From positions 16,745 through 80,744 of the forward strand of contig CADADV010000007.1 of the NCBI GenBank assembly GCA_902786815.1: 64,000 nucleotides of DNA. The letters run 5' to 3'. Shown in pieces: positions 26,236-34,414 of this stretch. Under the pieces are notes generated by a model that saw nothing but the letters and a program-made list of their open reading frames with translations, did not search any database and was not told the origin of the DNA. Every line of letters starts with the position of its first letter. Within the stretch, counting starts at the first letter, position 1. The position numbers and the translations under genes were made by a program. The DNA comes from an uncultured Eubacteriales bacterium. Its GTDB lineage: Bacteria; Bacillota; Clostridia; Peptostreptococcales; Anaerovoracaceae.

Positions 26236-27855
26236 CTAAGGGATGGCGATCCGTTTCTTCGTCCTGTATATTTTATCATCAATGCTGCCGATGGTGTTCA
26301 TGAGAATCACGAGATATCCGTCATCGATCGTACAGCTCTCGATCTCGCCCAGGGAAACATCATAAGTCCCCAGATACGCGCCGTCGGATACCCTGTAAAT
26401 GTCGATAAAGCTTTTGTTCTTTTTGATCCAGGTGCAGATCATGAACGCGCTGTTATAAGCGCCGATATCCTGCGGGTTGATGTACCGGATGCTCTTCTTC
26501 AAAGTCTTTTCCAGCCGGAATTTGCTGTCGCACACATACATTTCATCGCCAAGCGCCAGATAGAACTTGTTCGTGCTGACGTCAAACGCGATGCCTGTTG
26601 CCGCCACCGGCAGAGTGACCTTGCCCAAGCGTTTGTGCGTTTTCGGATCGTACACAAAACACTTCTTGGAAAACTCGCCCTTCTTTCCTGCCAGATTATA
26701 CAGTTTGTTCGTATATGGGTTATAGGCACTCCCGTTTCCGTGACCCAGCCCATTCACTCTCGTGATTTTCTTGAGTTCTCCGTTCTTTTTCTTGTAGGAC
26801 AGCAGGTAGCCGATGGTACTCTTGCGGTTCACATATGTCACAATGTACTTGTCCTTGGTCACGCTGATGCCCTGGGGGATCCTCGCTTTCGGACCTCCGT
26901 GGGGCGTGGCCACCAGTTCGAAATCCGCCTTCGTCAGTTTCCTGATGATCTTGAGTTTCGGGTATGCCGGGGATTCCTCCGTCGTGCCCCTGACTTCGAT
27001 GACATCGGAGATCTTTCCGTCGATTCTCTGGCCATCCACTTCCGCGATGCCTTTGACCGCGTAGTCATAATCGTTTCTGACGACCTCGAGATAGTTGACA
27101 TCGTAAGTGGTTTCTTTCAGTTCTTTGAATTCCCCCGTCGCAGGATTTTTCCGCAGCACCTTATAGCCCGTTGCATACTCGTCCTGATTCCAGCGGATCA
27201 GCGCCTTTGTCGGCGACAGGTTTTCCACCGCTGTGCCGGTGATCTGGGCAAGCACTGCCGGATAGACGAACACCGTAACGGTTCGTTCGGCATCTGTGAA
27301 ATAGCCGTTTCCCTCGGCGGTGATGCTGATCTCCGCCTCCCCGTTCTGGCCGAGTGTCACATTGCCCTTGCCGTCAACGGCTGCGATTCTTTCGTCCGAG
27401 GAACTGTACTGCAGATCGCCGTTAGCGGATGCGTCAAGTTTGAAGTCATTTCCTGCAAAACCATAAAAAGCGGTTTTTTCGATTGCAATGACCTGCTTCA
27501 CTTTGTCTGCCCGCAGGGTTGCCTTTGCCGCCAGGGAAGGCACTCCGAACCAGAGTTTTGCCCTTACGATCACCTCGCAAATGTCCCCGGGCTGCACACC
27601 CTTCATCGTGTACATATTGTCTTTGACCACATGCGACTCCGTGAGCCTGCCGTTAACAAAGCAGTTCACCATGTATCCGCTGCAGTCAACCTCATCCCAA
27701 TTGGCATCGACCTCAGTCCCCTCCTGGGTCAGCCGCAGATGCTGAACCTGCGTCATGCCCTCCAGCGGGTCTCCCAAGAACGCCACATGCAGCAGATATC
27801 CTGCAAAAGCAAGAATCATGATCGTGATCAAAATAAATAACAGCTTACCTCTCAT
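26236..27855 (-). CDS. Membrane-anchored FN3/Ig-like protein
   Basis: The 539 residues begin with a single N-terminal membrane helix (5-24), so the protein is exported and anchored. FN3-like domains (about 35-105 and 185-265) flank a BIG2-type domain (SSDERIAAVDGKGNVTLG). The C-terminal half has repeated WD/Kelch-like strands (KYIVTYVNRKS, KLYNLAGKKG, KFYLALGDEMYV) suggesting a beta-propeller. Start 27855 overlaps the end of the upstream glycosidase-like gene by 11 bases. The reading frame extending further upstream is not used. Probably a partner of that enzyme at the cell surface. Confidence 0.7.
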   Translation of the reverse strand: MRGKLLFILITIMILAFAGYLLHVAFLGDPLEGMTQVQHLRLTQEGTEVDANWDEVDCSGYMVNCFVNGRLTESHVVKDNMYTMKGVQPGDICEVIVRAKLWFGVPSLAAKATLRADKVKQVIAIEKTAFYGFAGNDFKLDASANGDLQYSSSDERIAAVDGKGNVTLGQNGEAEISITAEGNGYFTDAERTVTVFVYPAVLAQITGTAVENLSPTKALIRWNQDEYATGYKVLRKNPATGEFKELKETTYDVNYLEVVRNDYDYAVKGIAEVDGQRIDGKISDVIEVRGTTEESPAYPKLKIIRKLTKADFELVATPHGGPKARIPQGISVTKDKYIVTYVNRKSTIGYLLSYKKKNGELKKITRVNGLGHGNGSAYNPYTNKLYNLAGKKGEFSKKCFVYDPKTHKRLGKVTLPVAATGIAFDVSTNKFYLALGDEMYVCDSKFRLEKTLKKSIRYINPQDIGAYNSAFMICTWIKKNKSFIDIYRVSDGAYLGTYDVSLGEIESCTIDDGYLVILMNTIGSIDDKIYRTKKRIAIP

Positions 27856-29683
27856 AATCCCAAATTCCTTTATACATTCTATATGTATTTGCCGGTGATG
27901 CGCTGTGCCATGGTATGAATCCCCCGTCAAGTCCCGCTTCATAGAGCGCATCCACCTGCTGTTTCAGTTTCTTCTTATCGTATTTGACCTGCGGCGCCCA
28001 AAACGGCGTGTTGTATCCTGTGATCCAGGTGCGCGCCGCCGCAGGTGTCGGGATCTTCTTCTGATCCCTTGCCGCACCCTTCGCCCATACCTTCATGATG
28101 GCCTTCGGATGTGACCAGGTATCCGCATTCCCGAAGTGATCCGTGTAGGGCATGCTGCTGATAGCGTCGACCACGTTGGATATGGCCGGCCAGTACTGTC
28201 CGTACGCTGTCACATAGCCGTTCGAACATTCGCCGAACACATCGACACTGAAATAGGCTCCCGCTTCATGGATCTGGTCCGCCGCATAAAAGCAGAAGTT
28301 CTGTATCGCCTGTGCTTTTGTTTCGCCGAATTTATTCCTGAAATCAGTTTTCTTCTCGAGGGACATTTCGTACGCCGCCTCCGGGAACCTGACATAGTCG
28401 AATTGGATCTCATCAAAACCCATCAGTTTCACAGCCTCGACTGCAAGGGCAACATTATAATACCACATATCCCGGCTGTACGCACTCGGCCAGCGGGAAC
28501 CGGATACGTTGGTTTTGATGCAGTCCTCAGGATGATCTTTGGCGTAATTGAAATCATTAAAGCAGGTGATTCTCCCGATGGTATAAACACCTGCCTCCTT
28601 GAATTTCTGCACAGCTGCCTTGTATTCGTCCAGATCCGCATGCGCTTTCTTATAGGCTTTTGGTGACAATTTCTTCGCCACCGGAGATTTATACGAAAGG
28701 TCGCCGCTCTTAATATCGATGACCACTGCATTGCACTTCGTTTGTTTGATGATCTTGATGTATGGCTTGTAGTTGAGCGTTGCAGCATAGTTCAGGTACA
28801 TCCCCCGCGCCTCACGGCAGAATGCATTGCCTTTGATTTTCGTCCGTTCGAACGGATAATAATCCAGCCCGGTCGCCTTGCCTCCGTGCAGATTCATGCC
28901 GAACTTCGCTTTTTTCGCCTTGTCGTATTCGCCGTTTTTGTTGTAGTTTTTGTCGGCCTCCTCCTGCGAGCGAACCAGATACTTGCTGTATGCATAGCCT
29001 TCCGGTGAGGCGGCGTCCTTTGTGCCATCCGCATCACCGTCTTTCTTGCCTGCAGCCTCGCCGTCTGCTCCGGAAACCGGCCGCACCTTGTACTTGGCGA
29101 CCTTGCCGTTCTCATCCAGGCCGGCAAAGCCTGTCACCTCGAGCCGGGTCCCCTTCGGGGCGAATCCTGCGATTTCCGGTCCATTGCTGCTGCGGTAGAG
29201 CGTGACAGGCGTGCGGACGAACAGTTCCTTCTCCTGCACCACTTCATCTCTGCTGCTGACCAGATTCTCCGGCTTCGCATAACGCGGCGGCTCAGATGCG
29301 GTGATGTCTTTCAGCTCACTGCACATTTCTGCCGCAGTCGTTACATCTGTACTGAACACATCTGCTTCGGCTGCGTCTGCTTCGGCTGCGTCGGTTCCGG
29401 ACTCTTCGCTGTCCATATCAATCCGCAGGAAGCTCCCTTCCGCCGTTTCCATCGGTTTCTCATCCGGCAATGTGACTTCCGTGCCGCGCGGGATTGCCTT
29501 TGCTTCCTGCAAGTTGCCATGTACATCCATCTCATAGGTTTTCACCATGGCATGATCGCCAGCAATAAAAGCCTTCTGTTCGAAGGCCGTCTGCTCGTTC
29601 GCTGACTGGGCTGACGCACACACCAGCCCCACCATCACGATCCCTATTATGATTTTCACCGGCAGCTTGCTCAAGACACTCAT
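27845..29683 (-). CDS. Secreted DUF4015 (putative glycoside hydrolase) protein
   Basis: The 612 residues begin with a signal sequence or anchor (about 5-25). A low-complexity acidic region follows, then two short SH3-like segments (about 60-105 and 150-205). A TIM-barrel domain with the DUF4015 pattern fills residues about 250-600, including RGMYLNYAA, NAVVIDIKSGDLSY, GFDEIQFDYVRFPE and the last strand DGGFIPWHSASP. Acidic residues in IKSGD and DYVRFPE are likely catalytic. TATAAT lies 6 bases before this ATG with no Shine-Dalgarno site, so it may be translated without a leader. Confidence 0.75.
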   Translation of the reverse strand: MSVLSKLPVKIIIGIVMVGLVCASAQSANEQTAFEQKAFIAGDHAMVKTYEMDVHGNLQEAKAIPRGTEVTLPDEKPMETAEGSFLRIDMDSEESGTDAAEADAAEADVFSTDVTTAAEMCSELKDITASEPPRYAKPENLVSSRDEVVQEKELFVRTPVTLYRSSNGPEIAGFAPKGTRLEVTGFAGLDENGKVAKYKVRPVSGADGEAAGKKDGDADGTKDAASPEGYAYSKYLVRSQEEADKNYNKNGEYDKAKKAKFGMNLHGGKATGLDYYPFERTKIKGNAFCREARGMYLNYAATLNYKPYIKIIKQTKCNAVVIDIKSGDLSYKSPVAKKLSPKAYKKAHADLDEYKAAVQKFKEAGVYTIGRITCFNDFNYAKDHPEDCIKTNVSGSRWPSAYSRDMWYYNVALAVEAVKLMGFDEIQFDYVRFPEAAYEMSLEKKTDFRNKFGETKAQAIQNFCFYAADQIHEAGAYFSVDVFGECSNGYVTAYGQYWPAISNVVDAISSMPYTDHFGNADTWSHPKAIMKVWAKGAARDQKKIPTPAAARTWITGYNTPFWAPQVKYDKKKLKQQVDALYEAGLDGGFIPWHSASPANTYRMYKGIWDYER

Positions 29684-29695
29684 GGCGACATTATA
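29684..29695 (-). promoter_or_regulatory. Extended -10 directly ahead of ATG (possible leaderless start)
   Basis: On the minus strand TGCTATAAT ends 6 bases before the ATG at 29683, the same spacing seen at 1281 and 30821. The -35 is weak and a TGn extension is present. Confidence 0.45.
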
Positions 29696-29701
29696 GCACA
29701 A

Positions 29702-30033
29702 GATGTTCCTGATTCGCCTCCTCTTTCGGCACCCCTGGTGTAAAAATCGATCGTAGAATGTGGTTTTTTCATCACCGTATCGTCAATGACCTCTATTTTG
29801 AACAATTTAGTGTTAATATCTGCCAGTATTTGTATTTTATTGGAATTTAAATGTTATATTTTGTAAATTTATCCAAATTATAGAAGTTTCTGTGACAAGA
29901 AGAACGCTTGACCTCTGTAGATGATGAAAAACGGATTAGAACAATTCAAAAATTACACCGACTGACTCATCGATGACTGCCTCCCAACGATCAACTAATC
30001 GGCGGCCTGTTCTTCACTGACGCCAAATAAGAA
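29702..30033. other. Intergenic region, no gene seen
   Basis: This AT-rich stretch contains short open pieces such as a 14-codon frame at 29921-29965, but none with a full gene signature. It may be a decayed remnant. It separates the surface-protein operon from the ferritin terminator. Confidence 0.5.
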
Positions 30034-30078
30034 AAACCCCTCAAGTCCGTCCCGTGTCAGGGCGGATTCTGAGGGGTC
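30034..30078 (-). terminator. Ferritin terminator
   Basis: ACCCCTCA (30036-30043) pairs with TGAGGGGT (30070-30077), extended inside by GTCCG/CGGAT. On the minus strand it runs into TTTTTCTT. Confidence 0.8.
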
Positions 30079-30124
30079 TGACTGTCTGCACACATGCCGC
30101 GCACGCGCTGTAGTCCCGATGACC

Positions 30125-30640
30125 TTAGTCGAGTGTGAGTGACGGAGCGGTGTATACTCTGGCCTTCATCTCTGCGTCCAGTTCGTAGAGGCTTCTGCTG
30201 TCGCTTCCGAAGAGTTTGAACTTGGTGACGTTGTCATCCGCGTTGTCTTCTTCTTCTGCCTGTTCCTTGACAAACCAGTCGAGGAACTGCATCGTTCTGA
30301 AATCGTGTTCTTCATAGGCCGCCGCATAAATCTTGTTGATCAGGTCTGTTACGACTCTTTCATGCTCGGCGCCCATCTCGAGCGGATCGATGAATTCCTT
30401 GTATTCTTTATCCGGCTTGTCGATCGCTTCCAGGACGACCGCTTCACCCTGCTGCTGCAGATACTGGATGAACAGCATTGCGTGATCGCGTTCTTCCTGG
30501 GCCTGGATCATGTACCAGTTCGCATATCCATCAAGGCCGGCGTCCTTGTAGTAGTTTGAAAAATCCAGATACAGATAAGCCGAATAAAATTCAGCATTGA
30601 CCTGATTGTTGAGCAAATCTTTTACTTTCTTTGATACCAT
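30125..30640 (-). CDS. Ferritin
   Basis: The 171 residues form a four-helix bundle with the ferroxidase ligands: the Glu in NAEFYSAY, the EERDH pair, a Glu in AEHERV and the C-terminal Gln/Glu region VKEQAEEED. It oxidises and stores iron as a 24-mer. AAGGAGG is placed before ATG 30640. An upstream 24-base palindrome overlaps the promoter and suggests metal- or peroxide-responsive control. It is divergent from the permease-kinase fusion gene. Confidence 0.93.
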   Translation of the reverse strand: MVSKKVKDLLNNQVNAEFYSAYLYLDFSNYYKDAGLDGYANWYMIQAQEERDHAMLFIQYLQQQGEAVVLEAIDKPDKEYKEFIDPLEMGAEHERVVTDLINKIYAAAYEEHDFRTMQFLDWFVKEQAEEEDNADDNVTKFKLFGSDSRSLYELDAEMKARVYTAPSLTLD

Positions 30641-30697
30641 TTTATGGTCCTCCTTCTTTTTTCTTTTGCGATGTCGCATGACTCGCATAGTAATCTT

Positions 30698-30721
30698 GAT
30701 ATGATCCACATGGATTATATC
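30698..30721. promoter_or_regulatory. Palindromic operator at the ferritin promoter
   Basis: GATATGATCC and GGATTATATC form inverted arms with one mismatch around ACAT. A minus-strand TATAAT (30719-30714) lies inside the right arm, so a bound regulator would block ferritin transcription. The responsible protein is not known. A Fur or PerR relative would fit. Confidence 0.5.
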
Positions 30722-30747
30722 ATGCTTCCGGTCTGTGAAATAGATTG

Positions 30748-30820
30748 TTTTCACATGAAACTGATTATTTTCATATGTTATTATTTCCCATATTTCAGCA
30801 ATCAGTGGTATAATAACAAT
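30748..30820 (+). promoter_or_regulatory. Promoter of the permease-kinase gene
   Basis: An extended -10, TGGTATAAT (30806-30814), ends 6 bases before the ATG at 30821, and no ribosome site is visible. Upstream, TTTTCACATG (30748-30757) and TTTTCATATG (30768-30777) are a direct repeat at 20 bases and may bind an activator. Confidence 0.45.
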
Positions 30821-33592
30821 ATGTACGATAGATATTTTTCATCATTAGATATATGGGCGATTTCCTTCGGCTGCATGGTCGGCTGGGGTGTTTTTGTCAT
30901 GCCCGGAACGACCTTCCTGCCGGTGGCAGGACCGATCGGAACGCTGATTGCGATGGCGATCAGTGTGGTCATCATCCTCATCGTCGCGGCGAACTACATC
31001 TATTTGATGCGGGAGCGCCCGACAACCGGCGGCGTCTACGCCTACACGAAGGAAGCCTTTGGCAGGGATCACGCATTCCTGTGTTCCTGGTTCCTCACCC
31101 TGTCTTATCTGACCATCGTCTTCTTGAACGGAACAGCGCTGTTCGTCGTTGTCAGGACCATGTTCGGAAACAAACTGCAGGGAGGCATCAGTTATGAGAT
31201 CGCAGGAGTGGATATCTACCTCGGTGAAGTCGCTGTCTCAGTTCTGGCGCTGTTCATTGTCGGCATCATGTTCATTGTGGCCAAGCCGGTTCTGCAGTAT
31301 GTCCACACGATACTGGCCGTCGTCCTCTTTTTGGGTATTCTGCTTGTGACCATCGTATGCGCGCCGCATGTGTCCCTCGGCCATGTGACGGCTGCCTTCG
31401 GTACAGGTCAGCTCAGTCCCGCCTACGGGATCTTCAGCATCGTGCTTCTGGCGCCCTGGGCCTTTGTCGGCTTCGATGTCGTCTCCCTGGAGAGCGCCCA
31501 CTTCCGGTTCCCGATGAAACGGGCGAAATGGGTACTGATCATCTCGATCATCATGGCCGGTTTCGCATACAGCGCCATGGCCGTTGTCAGCATCGTCTCG
31601 GTCCCTGACGGATTCCATTCCTGGACGGGGTATTTCGATAATCTGAATGAAATGCGCGGCGTGATGTCTGTCCCGACCTTCCATTCCGCAGTGGAAATCA
31701 TGGGAAGCAAAGCCCTCTTCATCGTCGGCATCGCGGCGCTGGCCGCCATCCTGACGGGCATCATCGGAGCGTACCGTGCAACCCTCAGAATGCTGTCGAC
31801 CATGGCTGAGGACAAGATCCTCTCTGAGAAATTCAGCAACACGACGTACAGCATCATCTTCATCATGCTGATCTCGATTCTCATATCCTTCCTCGGCCGC
31901 AACGCCCTCAACTGGTTCGTAGAACTGACCTCTCTGGGCGCTGTCATCGGATTCGGCTACACCTCCGCGTCGGCGTTCAAGATGGCGAAACGATACGGGA
32001 ACAAATGGATCATGGCCTCCGGTCTCATCGGGACCATCATCACGATTGCCTTTGCGGCGGTGCAGCTCATTCCGAAGCTCACCGCTCTGGAAGCCATGGG
32101 CGCGCCAGCGTTCCTGCTGCTGGCCCTCTGGTGCATGATGGGCTTCCTGTTCTACTGGCGTACCATCCGTAGCACGCCGCTCACGGAGTACACAGGCATC
32201 TCGACCTCCGGCATCGCGCTCTTCATTCTGCTGCTGTATTCCGTATTCATGTGGTTCGGCAAACGCATCCTGGAACTGGGCAGCGGCGCGCAGCTTGAGT
32301 CCTTTGTCCTCCGCAACGGGATCGTCGCCATGTGCATCATCTTCGTGGGTCTGGTGGTCATGCTGTACGTCCAGAATCTGACGCGCAAAAGACACGAGAC
32401 CATTGCGATGGAGAAGATCCAGGTCGAGGAACGGAATATTGCAAAGAGCCAGTTCCTCTTCAACATGTCCCATGATATCCGCACGCCTATGAACGCCATC
32501 GTCGGCTACACGACTCTCGCCATGAAGGAAAACGACAATCCGCAGGTGGAGGATTATCTTTCGAAGATCACCCGGTCGAACGAGCAGATGCTCGGCATGA
32601 TTGACGACCTTCTGGAGATGAGCCGCATCGAAAGCGGCATGGTCGAGCACATCAATGAGCCGGTCGATCTGAACACCATCGGTGAAAACCTGCAGCAGCT
32701 GTTCAGTGAACAGATGGCACAAAAGCAGATTCGCTTCACGGTAGACACCTCAGGCGTCCGGGATCCGTTTGTTATGTGCGATAAGCGGAACCTGACACGC
32801 GTGCTGATGAACATCGTCAGCAATGCTTATAAATTCACGCCGGAAGGCGGCTCGATCACAGTACGGATCGAAGAGATCACGGACGGCGTCTATGACTTCC
32901 ATGTCAAAGACAGCGGCATCGGCATGTCGAAGGAATTCACCGAGAAAATGTTTACTGCCTTTGAGCGTGAGCGCTCGTCCACGGACAGCGGCATCCAGGG
33001 AACCGGTCTGGGCCTCGCCATCGTCAAAAACCTGACGGATGTTATGGAAGGTACGATCGATGTCATCACCGCGCCCGGCGAAGGAACGGAATTCATCATT
33101 CACCTGACCTTCGAGATGGCCGGCGAAGAGGATGTCGAAGCAGACGACGCCGATGCAAAGGCAGACGCCGAGTCTGTTCCGGATGTTGACTTCACCGATA
33201 AGCGTCTGCTCGTCGTCGAAGATAATGAGGTCAACCGTGAAATCGTGACCATGCTTTTGCGTGACGCAGGGTTCGGACTGGAGGCGGCCGAAAACGGGCA
33301 GATCGCCATCGATATGCTCATTGCCGGCGGACCCCACTACTACGACGCAATCCTCATGGATATCCAGATGCCGGTCATGGATGGCTATACTGCGACCCGA
33401 AACATCCGCGCTCTCGAAGACCAGGATCTGGCAACGGTTCCGATCATCGCCCTGACGGCCAATGCCTTCTCAGAGGATGAAGAGGCGGCGAAGCGGTCCG
33501 GCATGCAGGCGCACATCTCCAAGCCGATCGAAGTCGACGTGCTCATGCGCACGCTGGCGGAGATCCTGTCTGAATCAGAAGATCCGTCTTGA
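30821..33592 (+). CDS. Amino-acid-permease / histidine kinase / receiver fusion
   Basis: One 923-residue chain joins an APC-superfamily permease to a signalling module. Residues about 1-450 contain about twelve membrane helices with FGCMVGWGVFVMPG and ERPTTGGVYAYTKEAFG as in amino acid permeases. A further helix pair follows (about 455-525). Then come a kinase with phospho-His551 (MSHDIRTPMN), an N box in ISNAYKFTPEGG and a G box in GLGLAIVKNL, and a receiver with Asp847 (AILMDIQMPVMDG). It probably senses or carries an amino acid and starts a phosphorelay. The HPt gene at 34033 is the natural next step. Start is fixed by the family's N-terminus. Confidence 0.88.
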   Translation: MYDRYFSSLDIWAISFGCMVGWGVFVMPGTTFLPVAGPIGTLIAMAISVVIILIVAANYIYLMRERPTTGGVYAYTKEAFGRDHAFLCSWFLTLSYLTIVFLNGTALFVVVRTMFGNKLQGGISYEIAGVDIYLGEVAVSVLALFIVGIMFIVAKPVLQYVHTILAVVLFLGILLVTIVCAPHVSLGHVTAAFGTGQLSPAYGIFSIVLLAPWAFVGFDVVSLESAHFRFPMKRAKWVLIISIIMAGFAYSAMAVVSIVSVPDGFHSWTGYFDNLNEMRGVMSVPTFHSAVEIMGSKALFIVGIAALAAILTGIIGAYRATLRMLSTMAEDKILSEKFSNTTYSIIFIMLISILISFLGRNALNWFVELTSLGAVIGFGYTSASAFKMAKRYGNKWIMASGLIGTIITIAFAAVQLIPKLTALEAMGAPAFLLLALWCMMGFLFYWRTIRSTPLTEYTGISTSGIALFILLLYSVFMWFGKRILELGSGAQLESFVLRNGIVAMCIIFVGLVVMLYVQNLTRKRHETIAMEKIQVEERNIAKSQFLFNMSHDIRTPMNAIVGYTTLAMKENDNPQVEDYLSKITRSNEQMLGMIDDLLEMSRIESGMVEHINEPVDLNTIGENLQQLFSEQMAQKQIRFTVDTSGVRDPFVMCDKRNLTRVLMNIVSNAYKFTPEGGSITVRIEEITDGVYDFHVKDSGIGMSKEFTEKMFTAFERERSSTDSGIQGTGLGLAIVKNLTDVMEGTIDVITAPGEGTEFIIHLTFEMAGEEDVEADDADAKADAESVPDVDFTDKRLLVVEDNEVNREIVTMLLRDAGFGLEAAENGQIAIDMLIAGGPHYYDAILMDIQMPVMDGYTATRNIRALEDQDLATVPIIALTANAFSEDEEAAKRSGMQAHISKPIEVDVLMRTLAEILSESEDPS

Positions 33593-33604
33593 TAAAGATT
33601 CTTT

Positions 33605-33639
33605 TGTGACGCTTTTTGTGACGCTTTTACAAGTATACT
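33605..33639 (+). promoter_or_regulatory. Repeat-controlled promoter (33.6 kb)
   Basis: TGTGACGCTTT occurs at 33605-33615 and 33617-33627, period 12. The core GACGCTT of the second copy ends 7 bases before TATACT (33634-33639). There is no proper -35, so a bound activator probably replaces it. The same arrangement occurs on the minus strand near 38740. Confidence 0.6.
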
Positions 33640-33678
33640 CCTTTCAAACATAGTTGAGTGCAGAAAGGAGTTTTTGAA

Positions 33679-34017
33679 ATGTTAGAGAGTGAGACCTGGG
33701 CGCTGATCGATCTGCTGTGCATGACGGCAACCGTGGTCCTGTCTCTGGTCCTGCTTGCCGGATTAGGCTGCAGGAAGCACGGCATGAAAGATTCACGTGA
33801 GACAGCCCATGACATCCGCGTCATGAAGCAGTGTATGGCGGCGCGTCTGCTGAGCATCCTGCCCGCAGCCGGCGCGGTCACTGCATTTCTCTTGTTGGAA
33901 GATTTAAACAATAAAATGGTCCTGATCGACAGCAGGACCATCATGATGGCAGCGATTCTGATGGCGCAGATCGCCGCAGCGCTGCTCGCGAAGCGGCGGT
34001 GCACAGAATACAACTAG
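33679..34017 (+). CDS. Small membrane protein of unknown function
   Basis: The 112 residues have three membrane helices (about 9-30, 52-74 and 84-104) and no motif I recognise. AAAGGAG sits 9 bases before the 33679 ATG. The promoter has the paired repeats shared with the diguanylate cyclase and pilus promoters, so it probably belongs to the same regulon. It converges on the HPt gene. Confidence 0.7.
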   Translation: MLESETWALIDLLCMTATVVLSLVLLAGLGCRKHGMKDSRETAHDIRVMKQCMAARLLSILPAAGAVTAFLLLEDLNNKMVLIDSRTIMMAAILMAQIAAALLAKRRCTEYN

Positions 34018-34032
34018 ATGCGCAGAATATAA

Positions 34033-34371
34033 CTACTCAAACGCGCGGAGCTTCTCAAGTTCCGAAAAGATCGTTTCAATGTAACCCGAATAGTCGATGT
34101 CTTTCCGTGCGCGGAGTTCCTCTGTCATCTCGGCAATCGGCTCATGCAGCTGGGTCAGCCCCACATTTCCCAGAACGCCCTTCAGCGCATGAGCAGCTTC
34201 AAATGCACCGTCCATATCTCCGCCGTCGATGGCGCTCCGGAGCTTTTCGAAATTGGCGTCCTGCAAAGACAGGTTCACCATCTTCAGATAAAACTCTTCA
34301 TTGTTGATGCAGCGTGCGAGACCGCCTTCTGTATCAGCTCCCAGTTCTTTAAGGTTCTCAATCGTAAGCAT
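34033..34371 (-). CDS. Histidine phosphotransfer (HPt) protein
   Basis: This 112-residue helical protein has the phospho-accepting His in AAHALKGVLGN near residue 55. HPt proteins shuttle phosphate between receivers. Here the likely donor is the receiver of the permease-kinase fusion and the likely acceptor the REC-GGDEF-EAL protein encoded next door. It is the last gene of the long minus-strand run. Confidence 0.88.
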   Translation of the reverse strand: MLTIENLKELGADTEGGLARCINNEEFYLKMVNLSLQDANFEKLRSAIDGGDMDGAFEAAHALKGVLGNVGLTQLHEPIAEMTEELRARKDIDYSGYIETIFSELEKLRAFE

Positions 34372-34414
34372 ATCTATCTTCCTTTCATTTTTTCAATTCG
34401 TTTTTTTCAATCAT

